Made by a program: the position numbers and the translations under genes. Below, in pieces: positions 42,550 to 50,597 of a stretch of DNA of 64,000 bases. Within the stretch, counting starts at the first letter, position 1; each line of letters opens with the position of its first letter. The notes under the pieces are model-generated. The model had not been told where the DNA came from. It saw only the letters and a list, made by a program, of their open reading frames with translations, and ran no database searches. This stretch comes from Rhodobacteraceae bacterium M385. GTDB taxonomy: Bacteria; Pseudomonadota; Alphaproteobacteria; Rhodobacterales; Rhodobacteraceae. The DNA lies in contig CP081102.1 of assembly GCA_025141835.1 (NCBI GenBank), positions 310,001 to 374,000 on the forward strand, written 5' to 3'.

Positions 42550-43585
42550 GGTCTATCTCACTCAGGTCATAGGCTTTACGCATCAGCGTAGGCAAAGAGG
42601 ATGGCTTGAATTGGGCCTTGGGCACAAAGTCACCCCGTTGCGGCGACGTGTCTAGGGGGGCTTGCCCTAACCTCAAGGCAAGGCGCAGGTGGAAATGCGT
42701 GAACGTGTGGCGCACCTCCAGGCCGGGGTCTTTCCAGTCCAGATCGCAAGGCGGGGTCTCAACCGGCGCCTCAGACCAGTCGCTACTGGGAAAGGCCAAC
42801 ATGCCGCCCAACAGACCCTTCTCGGGCCGGGTCTCCAACAATATCGCCCCGTCCTGGCGCCGCGCGACGTACACATACCCCAAGCGGATCGGCTTTACCT
42901 TCTTGGGGGCTTTTTTCGGCAGTTCCGCCGCAATCCCCTGCTTTCGGGCCGCACATCCCGCCATCAATGGACATATCCCGCAGGCGGGTGACCTTGGCGT
43001 GCACACCGTCGCACCCAGATCCATCAGCGCCTGCGCGTGGTCCCCCGGCCGCTTTTTCGGGGTCAGCCGCGCCGCGTGGGCCTTCAACACGGGCTTACTG
43101 CCCGGCAAGGCCTCCTCCACCGCAAAAAGCCGGGCCATCACCCTTTCGATATTCCCATCCATGACCGGGGCGGGCTGATCGAACGCGATGGAGGCGACAG
43201 CCGCCGCCGTATAGGGCCCGATCCCGGGCAGGCTCAGCAACGCGGCCTCGGTCCCTGGAAACTGCCCGCCATGATCGCGGACCACGGCGCGGGCGCATTT
43301 CAGCAAATTCCGCGCCCTGGCGTAGTACCCAAGGCCCGCCCATTCGCCCATAACTTCGGCGTCTTCCGCCGAGGCCAGATCGGCCACCGTTGGCCAAAGC
43401 TCGGTAAACCTCTCGAAATAGGCCTTCACCGTCACAACGGTGGTTTGCTGCAACATGATCTCACTTAGCCACACGCGGTAAGGATCGGCGGTTTCCCCCG
43501 AATTGGGGGGAACCCGCCATGGCAAATCCCGCGCATGGGCGTCATACCACTGCAACAACGCGCGCCCTATCTGATCTTCACGCAC
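42536..43585 (-). CDS. mutY: A/G-specific adenine glycosylase MutY
   Basis: MutY removes adenine mispaired with 8-oxoguanine and so prevents G-to-T changes. The 349-residue protein has the helix-hairpin-helix GPYTAAAVASIAFDQPAPVMDGN (here in two parts, with the catalytic Asp in the second) around residue 120-145. The four-cysteine iron-sulfur loop CTPRSPACGICPLMAGC lies around 195-211, and the C-terminal Nudix-like domain recognises 8-oxoG. It is divergent from the DUF721 gene with 79 bp between. In Rhodobacterales mutY, DUF721 and dsbA are commonly adjacent, as here. Confidence 0.96.
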   Translation of the reverse strand: MREDQIGRALLQWYDAHARDLPWRVPPNSGETADPYRVWLSEIMLQQTTVVTVKAYFERFTELWPTVADLASAEDAEVMGEWAGLGYYARARNLLKCARAVVRDHGGQFPGTEAALLSLPGIGPYTAAAVASIAFDQPAPVMDGNIERVMARLFAVEEALPGSKPVLKAHAARLTPKKRPGDHAQALMDLGATVCTPRSPACGICPLMAGCAARKQGIAAELPKKAPKKVKPIRLGYVYVARRQDGAILLETRPEKGLLGGMLAFPSSDWSEAPVETPPCDLDWKDPGLEVRHTFTHFHLRLALRLGQAPLDTSPQRGDFVPKAQFKPSSLPTLMRKAYDLSEIDHDPT

Positions 43586-43664
43586 CCGTTATCCAATCTG
43601 TGTCGCTTGATATTGGTTAGCATCCCAGGAAGGCATAGAGTGCGTGCAACGAAAGGTTCAACCC

Positions 43665-44192
43665 ATGGCCGCCCGCCCGACCAAAACGACACAATCCAAG
43701 CCACGCCGCAGGCGGGGCTTTGAACGTGCCGTGACGCTCGTCGGGGCCGAGCTGCGCACTCCCGCCGAAAAGCGCGGCTTCGCGGAAACGAAGCTTCTAA
43801 CCCATTGGGCAGAGATCGTCGGGCCCGAGATTTCCGCCATGGCGGTCCCGGTGAAAGTGAAATTTGGCCGTGGCTTCGGCGGTACGCTGGTCCTGCTGAC
43901 GACGGGCGCCAAAGCCCCGATGCTGGAGATGAGCCGCGAAGCGATCATCACCCGCGTGAACGCCTGCTACGGCTATTCGGCGATCAAAGACGTGCAAGTC
44001 ACCCAAACCGCCCCCACCGGTTTCGCCGAAGGGCAGGTGGCTTTCGCCCCGCCTGAACCAAAGAAAAAACCCGCGCCCGACCCGGCGCGGCTGAAACAGG
44101 CCACCCAAGGCCTCGATCACATCAACGATCCCGTGCTGCGCGACGCCTTGCGAAAGCTGGCCGGGAACATAGTTACTCAGTCAAATCGTTAA
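43665..44192 (+). CDS. DUF721 protein (DciA-like)
   Basis: The 175-residue protein has a basic N-terminus (KTTQSKPRRRRGFERA) followed by the DUF721 core (about residues 20-105, KLLTHWAEIVGPEIS and GTLVLLTTGAKAPMLEM). The C-terminal part is Pro/Lys-rich and probably flexible. DUF721 includes DciA, the helicase-loading factor that replaces DnaC in many bacteria; alphaproteobacterial members are shorter or diverged, so that role is possible but not certain here. I use the ATG at 43665. dsbA follows after 10 bp. Confidence 0.82.
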   Translation: MAARPTKTTQSKPRRRRGFERAVTLVGAELRTPAEKRGFAETKLLTHWAEIVGPEISAMAVPVKVKFGRGFGGTLVLLTTGAKAPMLEMSREAIITRVNACYGYSAIKDVQVTQTAPTGFAEGQVAFAPPEPKKKPAPDPARLKQATQGLDHINDPVLRDALRKLAGNIVTQSNR

Positions 44193-44202
44193 GGAGAATA
44201 AT

Positions 44203-44886
44203 ATGGATCGCAGAGCCATGATGTTAGGCGGCGCCACGGGCGTCCTGGGCGCCGGTGCCTACCTCTTGTGGAACGGCCGCGGTGGCCAACGCTTCCAGAC
44301 CGAGGCCCCCCTGACACCCTTCACGGCGGCCAACGCCCAGGAAGTCAGCGACCTCCCAGAAGTGATCGAGATGTCGAAAGGCAACCCGGACAGCGGCGTC
44401 ACGCTGATCGAATACGCCAGCTTCACTTGCCCCCATTGCCGCAGCTTCCACGCCAACGTCATGCCGCAACTGACGCGCGATTACATCGACACGGGGCTCA
44501 TCAACTTCGTCTACCGTGAAGTTTACTTTGACCGCTACGGCCTCTGGGCCGGTATGGTCGCCCGCTGCGGTGGCCCCCTGCGCTACTTCGGTATCGTGGA
44601 CCTGCTCTATGCGCAGCAAAGCGAATGGACCCAAGGCTCCCCCGCGGAAATTGCGGAAAACCTCAAGCGCATTGGCCGCACGGCTGGCCTCACCAACGAA
44701 GAACTCGATGCCTGCATGACCGACGCCGCCATGGCCGAAGCCATGATCGCCAACTACGAGGCGAACATGGAAGTGCATGAAATCCCCGGCACACCGGCGT
44801 TCATCCTCAACGACGAACTCCACGGCAACATGAACTTCACCGACATGAGCGCTCTTCTCGACTCCGCCATCGAAGCGGCAGGCTGA
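44203..44886 (+). CDS. DsbA-family thiol-disulfide oxidoreductase
   Basis: The 227-residue protein has a thioredoxin fold with the redox motif CPHC at Cys76-Cys79 and the cis-proline loop IPGTPAF (about residue 197). The N-terminus (DRRAMMLGG and a hydrophobic stretch to about residue 23) is a Tat-like or anchoring signal, so it acts in the periplasm as a disulfide oxidase or isomerase (BdbD/DsbA class). AAGGAG precedes the ATG. It follows the DUF721 gene closely. In many relatives smc comes next; here the next gene, lpxK, is convergent. Confidence 0.9.
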   Translation: MDRRAMMLGGATGVLGAGAYLLWNGRGGQRFQTEAPLTPFTAANAQEVSDLPEVIEMSKGNPDSGVTLIEYASFTCPHCRSFHANVMPQLTRDYIDTGLINFVYREVYFDRYGLWAGMVARCGGPLRYFGIVDLLYAQQSEWTQGSPAEIAENLKRIGRTAGLTNEELDACMTDAAMAEAMIANYEANMEVHEIPGTPAFILNDELHGNMNFTDMSALLDSAIEAAG

Positions 44887-44951
44887 TCGCCCTCGGCCCG
44901 CGCCCCTAACCCGGCGCGGGTCACCCCCTTGGCTCGCGATAGAACGCGCCG

Positions 44952-44990
44952 CCCCCTTCATCTTTTCATAAATATCGATTCTTTTGGGGC
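44952..44990 (+). repeat. 3'-end CTTCATCTT element, copy 4 (AT-rich variant)
   Basis: CCTTCATCTTTTCATAAATA and the following TCGATTCTTTTGGGG form the AT-rich variant of the 3' motif, in sense orientation to the dsbA gene and 70 bp after its stop. A GC stem (CCCGCGCC with GGCGCGGG) lies between. Confidence 0.5.
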
Positions 44991-45015
44991 GACACTTACC
45001 CCAAAAACGCGGCGG

Positions 45016-46005
45016 CTATTTTCGCGCCATCACCCGTTCCAACCCCGCATCCAGCGGTGCCCAATCATCCATCTGTAACCTCACCGGCACCGTCATCACC
45101 CGAGACCGGAACTCGGGCGACAGGCGCACCGCGTCCTTTTCGGTCGTGACCACCTGCGCCCCGCGCTGCCACGCATCGCGCAACAGCCGCGCCATCAAGG
45201 CGTCGCTCAACGGCTGATGATCGGCCAAAGCGTGGGTCGCGTGCAGATCCGCCCCCAACCCTTGTAGCGTCTGGAAGAATTTTTCAGGATGACCGATCCC
45301 GGCAAAGGCCAGAACGGGCACGCCGTCGAGGGATATTCCCGTGGCCAACGGCTCTAACGCGCCGGTCAGATGGGGCACCTTCACCCGGTCGCCCCAGGTC
45401 GCGGCGAATCGCGTCTGCGCGGCTTCCGGCCCGATGCTCACCACCATGTCGGCGCGCGCCAACCCCACGTCCACGGGCTCTCGAAGCGGCCCTGCGGGGA
45501 TCACCTTTCCGTTGCCGAACCCGCGCCATGCATCCACCACCACGACCGATAAGTCATAGGCCAAGCCGGGGTTCTGGAATCCATCGTCAAGGATCAGACA
45601 TTCTGCACCTGCGGCCACGGCCGCTTTGGCCCCGGCGACCCGGTCTGCCGATACCCAAGTTGGCAGGAAGGCGGCCAGAAGCAACGCCTCATCCCCCACC
45701 TGCTTGGCCGTGTGGGAGCGCTCATTAACTTGAACAGGGCCGTTAATCTCTCCGCCGTAGCCCCGTGTCACAGCGTGAACAGCCACGCCCCGCGCCGCCA
45801 AGCGTTGCGCTACGGCGATGGCGGTGGGGGTCTTGCCGGTTCCGCCCGCGTTGATGTTGCCAATACAGATCACCGGCACGCCGACGCTTTCGCGCGGCCC
45901 TTCCCGTAGCCGTCGCGCGGTGCCGGCGGCATAGAGCGCCCCCAAGGGCGACAGGGCCGAGGCCAAGATCCCCGCCGGTTCGTGCCAGAAGCCCGGCGCG
46001 CGCAT
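45016..46005 (-). CDS. lpxK: Tetraacyldisaccharide 4'-kinase LpxK
   Basis: LpxK phosphorylates the 4' position of the lipid A disaccharide precursor on the inner membrane. The 329-residue protein has the N-terminal membrane-associated segment MRAPGFWHEPAGILASAL and the Walker A-like NINAGGTGKTPTAIAVA (about residues 51-67). The DDGFQNP block (about 150) and a C-terminal RNA-like VVTTEKDAVRL also fit the family. The ATG at 46005 shares a base with the waaA stop (TGATG), so the longer upstream frame is rejected. It forms the end of the DUF4170-waaA-lpxK unit. Confidence 0.94.
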   Translation of the reverse strand: MRAPGFWHEPAGILASALSPLGALYAAGTARRLREGPRESVGVPVICIGNINAGGTGKTPTAIAVAQRLAARGVAVHAVTRGYGGEINGPVQVNERSHTAKQVGDEALLLAAFLPTWVSADRVAGAKAAVAAGAECLILDDGFQNPGLAYDLSVVVVDAWRGFGNGKVIPAGPLREPVDVGLARADMVVSIGPEAAQTRFAATWGDRVKVPHLTGALEPLATGISLDGVPVLAFAGIGHPEKFFQTLQGLGADLHATHALADHQPLSDALMARLLRDAWQRGAQVVTTEKDAVRLSPEFRSRVMTVPVRLQMDDWAPLDAGLERVMARK

Positions 46006-47297
46006 CAGGGTGTTTCCGCCTCTTCCAACGTGTCGATAATCAGGGCCAGTGCCCGATCCGTCACGTCCGCCCCGTCCGAGATCACCTGCCACGCGGCGGC
46101 GGCCATGGTGGCGGCCTCATCGGGGTTCAGCAATTCGGCCACCTGCCCGGCGAGCTTATCGGGCGAGGATACCAGCCGTGCCGCGCCGCCGTCGCGCAGG
46201 CGGTCATAGATATCGACGAAGTTCGTCACATAAGGCCCGTGCAGAATGGCAGAGCCGAGGGCGGCAGGCTCAAACGGGTTATGCCCGCCAATCGCCACAA
46301 GGCTGCCGCCGACAAAGCTGATTGGGGAAAGCCGATACCAAAGCCCCATTTCGCCCATTGTGTCGGCAAGATAGACCTGTGCCTCATCTGCGGGTTCTTG
46401 ATCGGCGCTGCGCCGAGTGAAACGCCAGCCGTCGCTTTGCAATTGGTCAGCAATCTCGTCGGCGCGGTCAGGGTGGCGAGGCACGAGGATCAGCAGCAAC
46501 CGGGGCGAAGATCGCATCGCCATCCGGTGCGCTTGCAGCACCATCTTCTCTTCCCCGTCATGGGTCGAGGCCGCCAACCAAACCGGACGCCCGGCCAAGT
46601 TGGCCGCCATCGCCGCGCGGTCATCTTCATTGCAGGGCAGCGCGGCAGAGCCTTCTTTCAACGTGCCCATCACCTTCATCCGGTCCACAGGCATCCCCAA
46701 ACGGCGCAGATACACCATCGTCAGATTATCCTGCACCAAAGCTGCCTGAAACCGCTCAAGAAGACTGCGGATCATGCCACGGGCGAAGCGCCACTTGTCG
46801 TGGCTGGCCTTGGACATGCGCGCGTTGAGCAGCAGCATCGGGATGCCGCGGGCATGGGTTTCCACGACCAAGGTGGGCCAAAGCTCACTTTCGGTCCAGA
46901 TCGCCACATCGGGTTTCCAATGGTCCAGAAACGCGGTCACAAATGGCTTTGCATCCAATGGCGCGAACTGGTGGATCGCCCTTTCTGGCAAGCGGTCGGC
47001 CATCACGGCAGCCGAGGTGACGGTGCCCGTGGTCACCAGGACCGTCAGGTCTTCGCGTTCAGCCAAGGCACGGCGGATCAGTTCCAGCACCGCCAGAGAT
47101 TCCCCGACCGAGGCGGCGTGGAACCAGATCAGCGGCCCTTCCGGGCGCGGCGTCGTGGCGATGCCCCGGCGTTCATCCAGACGGGCGGCGTCCTCTTTTC
47201 CGCTGGCGAGGCGTTCCCGCAGCTTACGCTCCGCAAAAGCGCGGGCGCCTCGCGCGGACCACGCAAGATAAAGGCCAAGGACAAGGGACCGCGCCAT
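46005..47297 (-). CDS. waaA: Kdo transferase WaaA
   Basis: WaaA (KdtA) transfers Kdo from CMP-Kdo to lipid IVA, starting the LPS core. The 430-residue protein has an N-terminal membrane segment, the LIWFHAASVGE block (about residues 56-66) in which the Glu is the likely catalytic base, and the C-terminal GT30 block SFVGGSLVAIGGHNPFEPAALG (in two parts here, about 310-335). The gene precedes lpxK with a one-base overlap and follows the DUF4170 gene after 6 bp. Confidence 0.95.
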   Translation of the reverse strand: MARSLVLGLYLAWSARGARAFAERKLRERLASGKEDAARLDERRGIATTPRPEGPLIWFHAASVGESLAVLELIRRALAEREDLTVLVTTGTVTSAAVMADRLPERAIHQFAPLDAKPFVTAFLDHWKPDVAIWTESELWPTLVVETHARGIPMLLLNARMSKASHDKWRFARGMIRSLLERFQAALVQDNLTMVYLRRLGMPVDRMKVMGTLKEGSAALPCNEDDRAAMAANLAGRPVWLAASTHDGEEKMVLQAHRMAMRSSPRLLLILVPRHPDRADEIADQLQSDGWRFTRRSADQEPADEAQVYLADTMGEMGLWYRLSPISFVGGSLVAIGGHNPFEPAALGSAILHGPYVTNFVDIYDRLRDGGAARLVSSPDKLAGQVAELLNPDEAATMAAAAWQVISDGADVTDRALALIIDTLEEAETP

Positions 47298-47303
47298 GGT
47301 GGA

Positions 47304-47549
47304 TTAGCTGCCCAATTCTTCGGTGGGCGAGGCTTCTGCCGCTTCGTCACGCAGGCGGTGGATATGGGCGATGAAATACCGCATGTGGGCATTGTCCACG
47401 GTACGCTGAGCCTCGGACTTCCAGGCATCGTAGGCCGATTGATAATCGGGGAACATACCGACGACGTGAATGTCTTCGGGGTTCTCGAATTCCGTCTTCT
47501 GAGGGTCTTTCAGCTCGCCGCCGAAAACAAGGTGAAGGCGTTGGGGCAT
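47304..47549 (-). CDS. DUF4170 protein
   Basis: The 81-residue protein starts MPQRLHLVFGGELKDP and contains VVGMFPDYQSAYDAWKSEAQ, which is the DUF4170 pattern. It has no signal or membrane segment. In alphaproteobacteria this family is typically encoded between an IMPase-like gene and waaA, as here, which suggests a small cytoplasmic role connected to Kdo/lipid A genes; no activity is known to me. Upstream of it, 809 bp on the other strand separate it from the IMPase-like gene. Confidence 0.85.
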   Translation of the reverse strand: MPQRLHLVFGGELKDPQKTEFENPEDIHVVGMFPDYQSAYDAWKSEAQRTVDNAHMRYFIAHIHRLRDEAAEASPTEELGS

Positions 47550-47724
47550 GGGGATCTCCGACAGGTTAGTCCGATGGGTTAGATTGCGCCTGCACCCTTA
47601 AGGGGCAGGGCGGGGGCGTCAAGCGCCGAGGGGTCGCGGGCAGCGCCATAAGGTCAGGTTTCCCGCCATAGCGAGGGCGGGGCGGAAGGGGCATATTGAT
47701 CCTATCGAAACGGAGGGTTTTTCA

Positions 47725-47925
47725 ATGACCAAATCTTTTTCCTCGCTCGTCGCAGCCTTGGCAATTTCCGCCTCACTTATGGCTGTGACCACCCCCGTTT
47801 CGGCTTTCACCGCAACCGGAGATGTCACCCGTACTTCAAGTGGTGATCTGGGATCGGGCCGTATTTCTGGCGGCGATCTTGGCTCTGGCCGGATAGCAAA
47901 CGGTGATCTTGGCTCTGGCCGGTAA
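47725..47925 (+). CDS. Small secreted peptide with three GDLGSGR decapeptide repeats
   Basis: The 66-residue protein has a signal peptide (about residues 1-27, cut after VSA) and a mature part of about 39 residues. The end is built from the exact heptamer GDLGSGR at residues 40-46, 50-56 and 60-66, spaced by ISG or IAN, giving a 10-residue (30-bp) period. The DNA of the last two copies is nearly identical, so the repeat is recent or under selection. AGGG lies before the ATG and a strong terminator follows. It is opposite in direction to the surrounding Kdo operon. The function is unknown. Confidence 0.75.
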   Translation: MTKSFSSLVAALAISASLMAVTTPVSAFTATGDVTRTSSGDLGSGRISGGDLGSGRIANGDLGSGR

Positions 47926-48003
47926 TCCCTGACCTGACCTAGCAAGACGCTGCCCTTTCCGCTCTCTGCCGTTTCTCTCCCTTAGGGTCGTCTTGCCAAA
48001 CAA

Positions 48004-48039
48004 CCCCGTCGCGTGCCCCCGCGGCGGGGTTTCGTTTTC
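48004..48039 (+). terminator. Intrinsic terminator after the repeat peptide
   Basis: CCCCGTCGC (48004-48012) pairs with GCGGCGGGG (48021-48029) with one mismatch, followed by TTTCGTTTTC. It closes the transcript from 47725. Confidence 0.82.
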
Positions 48040-48156
48040 GCGGGTAAGGAGAGCCTTACTCGCGCGGGAACAGCGCAAAAGCTAAGGTAATGGCGCAAGC
48101 ACAACGACCATCAAGAGATTTCGCCACCCCAATTTTTCAGAGACTTCATAGCTGCC

Positions 48157-48339
48157 ATGCCCTTTTCAAAATCCCTTCTACGTCTGGCCCCGCTCTTGAT
48201 CGTCACTGTGCTTGCAGCCCTTCCCGAAACTGCCTCAGCCCATACCAACAACCCGGCCGAGGAAGATGCCTTTCCCGCCAGCCGGATCATGGCCACGGGG
48301 CCATTGAACATTGTGGTGTACCGCGTCAGCGGCAGATAA
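48157..48339 (+). CDS. Very small secreted peptide
   Basis: The 60-residue protein has a convincing signal peptide (about residues 1-28, basic start, Leu/Ile/Val core, cut after ASA). The mature peptide is about 32 residues, starts HTNNPAEEDAFP and ends IVVYRVSGR. It has no Cys and no known motif. No strong ribosome site is visible, which lowers confidence. It is the second tiny secreted product on the strand opposite to the Kdo/lipid A operon, and faces the end of the IMPase-like gene. Confidence 0.6.
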   Translation: MPFSKSLLRLAPLLIVTVLAALPETASAHTNNPAEEDAFPASRIMATGPLNIVVYRVSGR

Positions 48340-48357
48340 CGCGCGTTTGGGCGGGGA

Positions 48358-49146
48358 TTAGCCCGCCTTCAAAGGGCGCATGTCCAGCAATGCCTGATGC
48401 ACCGATGCGCTTCCCGTCAGCACGCCGTCTACTTGGGCGCTGGGGCCGTTGAACCGTAGCGGCAGCCCGAAGCTGTCAGTAACGATGCCGCCTGCCTCTG
48501 CGATGATCAGGGCCCCTGCGGCGATGTCCCATTCCCATGTGGGGCGGAACGTCATCATCGCGTCAAAGCGACCTTCCCCAACCAATGACATGCGGTAGGC
48601 CAAAGACGGGCGGTAGGCTTTGTTTACCTCCGGCACGCCCTCTTTCCAGTGATGTGCCTGCATGTTGGCTTTGGTCGTCAGCACCGTGGCATCGGCCAGT
48701 TGCGCCGTAGTGGTGACCTGCAAAGGCGCGTTGTTCAGCGTCGCCCCCGAGCCAAGGGCTGCGCCGTAGAGTTTATCCCGCATAGGCAAGAAGACAGCGG
48801 CGGCGGTGATTTCACCGTTCCGCGACACCGCGAGGGAGTGGGAGAAGCTGGTGCCGCCCTCGATAAACGCGCGGGTGCCATCAATCGGATCGCAGATAAA
48901 CACATGCTCGGCGGAAAGGCGGGCGGGATCGTCATCGGTTTCTTCCGACAGCCAACCGTAATCGGGCCGCGCAGTGCGCAAAACGTCATGTAGCATGGCA
49001 TCGATGGCCAGATCAGCCTCGGTCACCGGGCCTTCTGGGCCTTTGTCGAAGACGGCGGGGTCTTGGCCGAAGAACTGCTTCGCAATCTCGCCAGCCTGTA
49101 GCGCAGCGTCGCAGAGCAGTTTCAGGTCGTGTTCAGGCTCCTGCAA
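48358..49146 (-). CDS. Inositol-monophosphatase/CysQ-family phosphatase
   Basis: The 262-residue protein has the metal site of the IMPase superfamily: Glu in SEET (about residues 67-70), DPIDGT (86-91) and the C-terminal WEWDIAAGALI (about residue 210). It may act on 3'-phosphoadenosine 5'-phosphate (CysQ) or on inositol or other sugar phosphates; the Lys/Thr-rich start GPVTEADLAID does not separate these. It overlaps the end of pmbA by 14 bp, so both are cotranscribed. In relatives it is followed by DUF4170-waaA-lpxK; here two peptide genes interrupt. Confidence 0.87.
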   Translation of the reverse strand: MQEPEHDLKLLCDAALQAGEIAKQFFGQDPAVFDKGPEGPVTEADLAIDAMLHDVLRTARPDYGWLSEETDDDPARLSAEHVFICDPIDGTRAFIEGGTSFSHSLAVSRNGEITAAAVFLPMRDKLYGAALGSGATLNNAPLQVTTTAQLADATVLTTKANMQAHHWKEGVPEVNKAYRPSLAYRMSLVGEGRFDAMMTFRPTWEWDIAAGALIIAEAGGIVTDSFGLPLRFNGPSAQVDGVLTGSASVHQALLDMRPLKAG

Positions 49147-50482
49147 TCGTCAGCCCCTCGACCAGGAGCGAGGGCACGACGCGGCTCAGGTGGGGGCGGG
49201 CATCATTGGCGGGGATGATCCCGCGCAGCATGTCACGGAGGTTGCCCGCGACGGTGCATTCGTTCACCGCATGGGTGATTTCGCCGTTTTCCACCCAAAA
49301 GCCCGAAGCGCCACGGGAATAATCGCCGGTTGTGGCGTTGATTGAAGATCCGATCAGCGAGGTTATCAGCAGCCCCGTGCCCATCTGTTGCAACAGTGCG
49401 TCGCGCGATAGATCGCCCGCCGTCAGACGCGCATTCCCCACGGAAGGCGACGGCGGTGCGCCGGTGCCACGGGTAGCCGACGCGGTAGAGGTCAGGCCCA
49501 GTTTGCGGGCGCTGGAAAGGTCCAGCGTCCAGCCGGTCAGCACGCCATCGTCCACGATCAGCCGGTTGGCGGTTGGCAAGCCTTCGGCATCAAAGGGGCG
49601 GCTGGCAGAGGTGCGCGGTCGGTGGGGTTCTTCGATGATCGAAAGGCCTTTGGGCAGCACTTGCTCGCCCAATAAGTCCCGCGCCCAGGACGCGCCACGG
49701 GTGATTGCGGTGCCGTTGGTGGCGGCCAAAAGGTGCCCGATCAGGCCCGATGAAATGCGTTCGTCAAACATTACCGGAAACGCGCCCGTGGGCGGCTTTT
49801 TCGCCCCGGCGCGGGCCACAGTGCGTTCGCCCGCCAAACGCCCGATCTCGGAAGGGGACATCAGATCGCTGGCGTGGTTGCGCCCGTCACCGAAGTAATC
49901 ACGCTCCATCGTGTTGCCTTCGCCGGTGATCGCCACGCAATGAACGCCGTGATCGGTGCGGGCATAGCCGCCCGCGAACCCGTTGGTGGCCGCCAGATGC
50001 ACCTGCCGCCGAGAGAACCCAGCACCGGCGTTGGACACCTGCGCCACACCGTCCACGGCCAGCGCTGCGGCCTCGGCCTCCAGTGCCATCGCCTCCAGCG
50101 TGGCGGGGTCCGGGTCTGCGCCCGTGTCGTTCATGTCTAGCGCTGCGCCATCGCGTACCGTGGCCAGTTGCGCCGCATCGGCAAGGCCTGCGTAGGGGTC
50201 TTCCGGCGCAAGCCGCGCCATGGCAACGGCGCGTTCAGCCATTTCGCGCAGGGTATCGGCAGAGGTATCGGACGCCGACACGCAGGCCTGCCGGTTGCCC
50301 ACCAGCACCCGTAGACCAACCTCGATCCCTTCGGACCGCTCGGCCTGTTCCAGGGCGCCGTTCAGCACACCAATGCTGACCGAGGTGCCATCGACAGCCA
50401 AAGCATCAGCGGCATCGGCCCCGGCACGGGTTGCGGCCTCTAGCAAGGCGGCGGCAAGGGGGGCAAGCGCGGTATCGGTCAT
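49133..50482 (-). CDS. pmbA: TldE/PmbA-family metalloprotease subunit
   Basis: TldD/TldE form a periplasm-independent (cytoplasmic) metalloprotease involved in peptide maturation (microcin B17) and antitoxin CcdA degradation. The 449-residue protein has the PmbA layout: an N-terminal domain (DALAVDGTSVSIGVLNG), a middle part with AVDGVAQVSNAGAG, and the C-terminal block GDYSRGASGFWVENGEIT. The HExxxH zinc motif is in the TldD partner, so its absence here fits TldE. The ATG at 50482 has GAGG at six bases; two further in-frame ATGs lie upstream. TldD is not in this window. Confidence 0.9.
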   Translation of the reverse strand: MTDTALAPLAAALLEAATRAGADAADALAVDGTSVSIGVLNGALEQAERSEGIEVGLRVLVGNRQACVSASDTSADTLREMAERAVAMARLAPEDPYAGLADAAQLATVRDGAALDMNDTGADPDPATLEAMALEAEAAALAVDGVAQVSNAGAGFSRRQVHLAATNGFAGGYARTDHGVHCVAITGEGNTMERDYFGDGRNHASDLMSPSEIGRLAGERTVARAGAKKPPTGAFPVMFDERISSGLIGHLLAATNGTAITRGASWARDLLGEQVLPKGLSIIEEPHRPRTSASRPFDAEGLPTANRLIVDDGVLTGWTLDLSSARKLGLTSTASATRGTGAPPSPSVGNARLTAGDLSRDALLQQMGTGLLITSLIGSSINATTGDYSRGASGFWVENGEITHAVNECTVAGNLRDMLRGIIPANDARPHLSRVVPSLLVEGLTIAGA

Positions 50483-50597
50483 GGGCATCCTCAAGGCGAA
50501 GGGTTTCAACGGAGGTAGAGGCGGGACGGCGGGCTTGCAAGCGAAACGGCCCGAGGAATTTACCCCGGGCCGCTCAATGGGACGTTAACGGATACGG

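Noticed and set aside
46239..47582. 447-residue plus-strand frame over waaA
   Set aside because: It is antisense to waaA and DUF4170, with no signal or domain.
47619..47945. Minus-strand frame with RPEPRSP repeats
   Set aside because: It is the reverse of the GDLGSGR repeat; the plus strand has a signal peptide and terminator, the minus strand does not.
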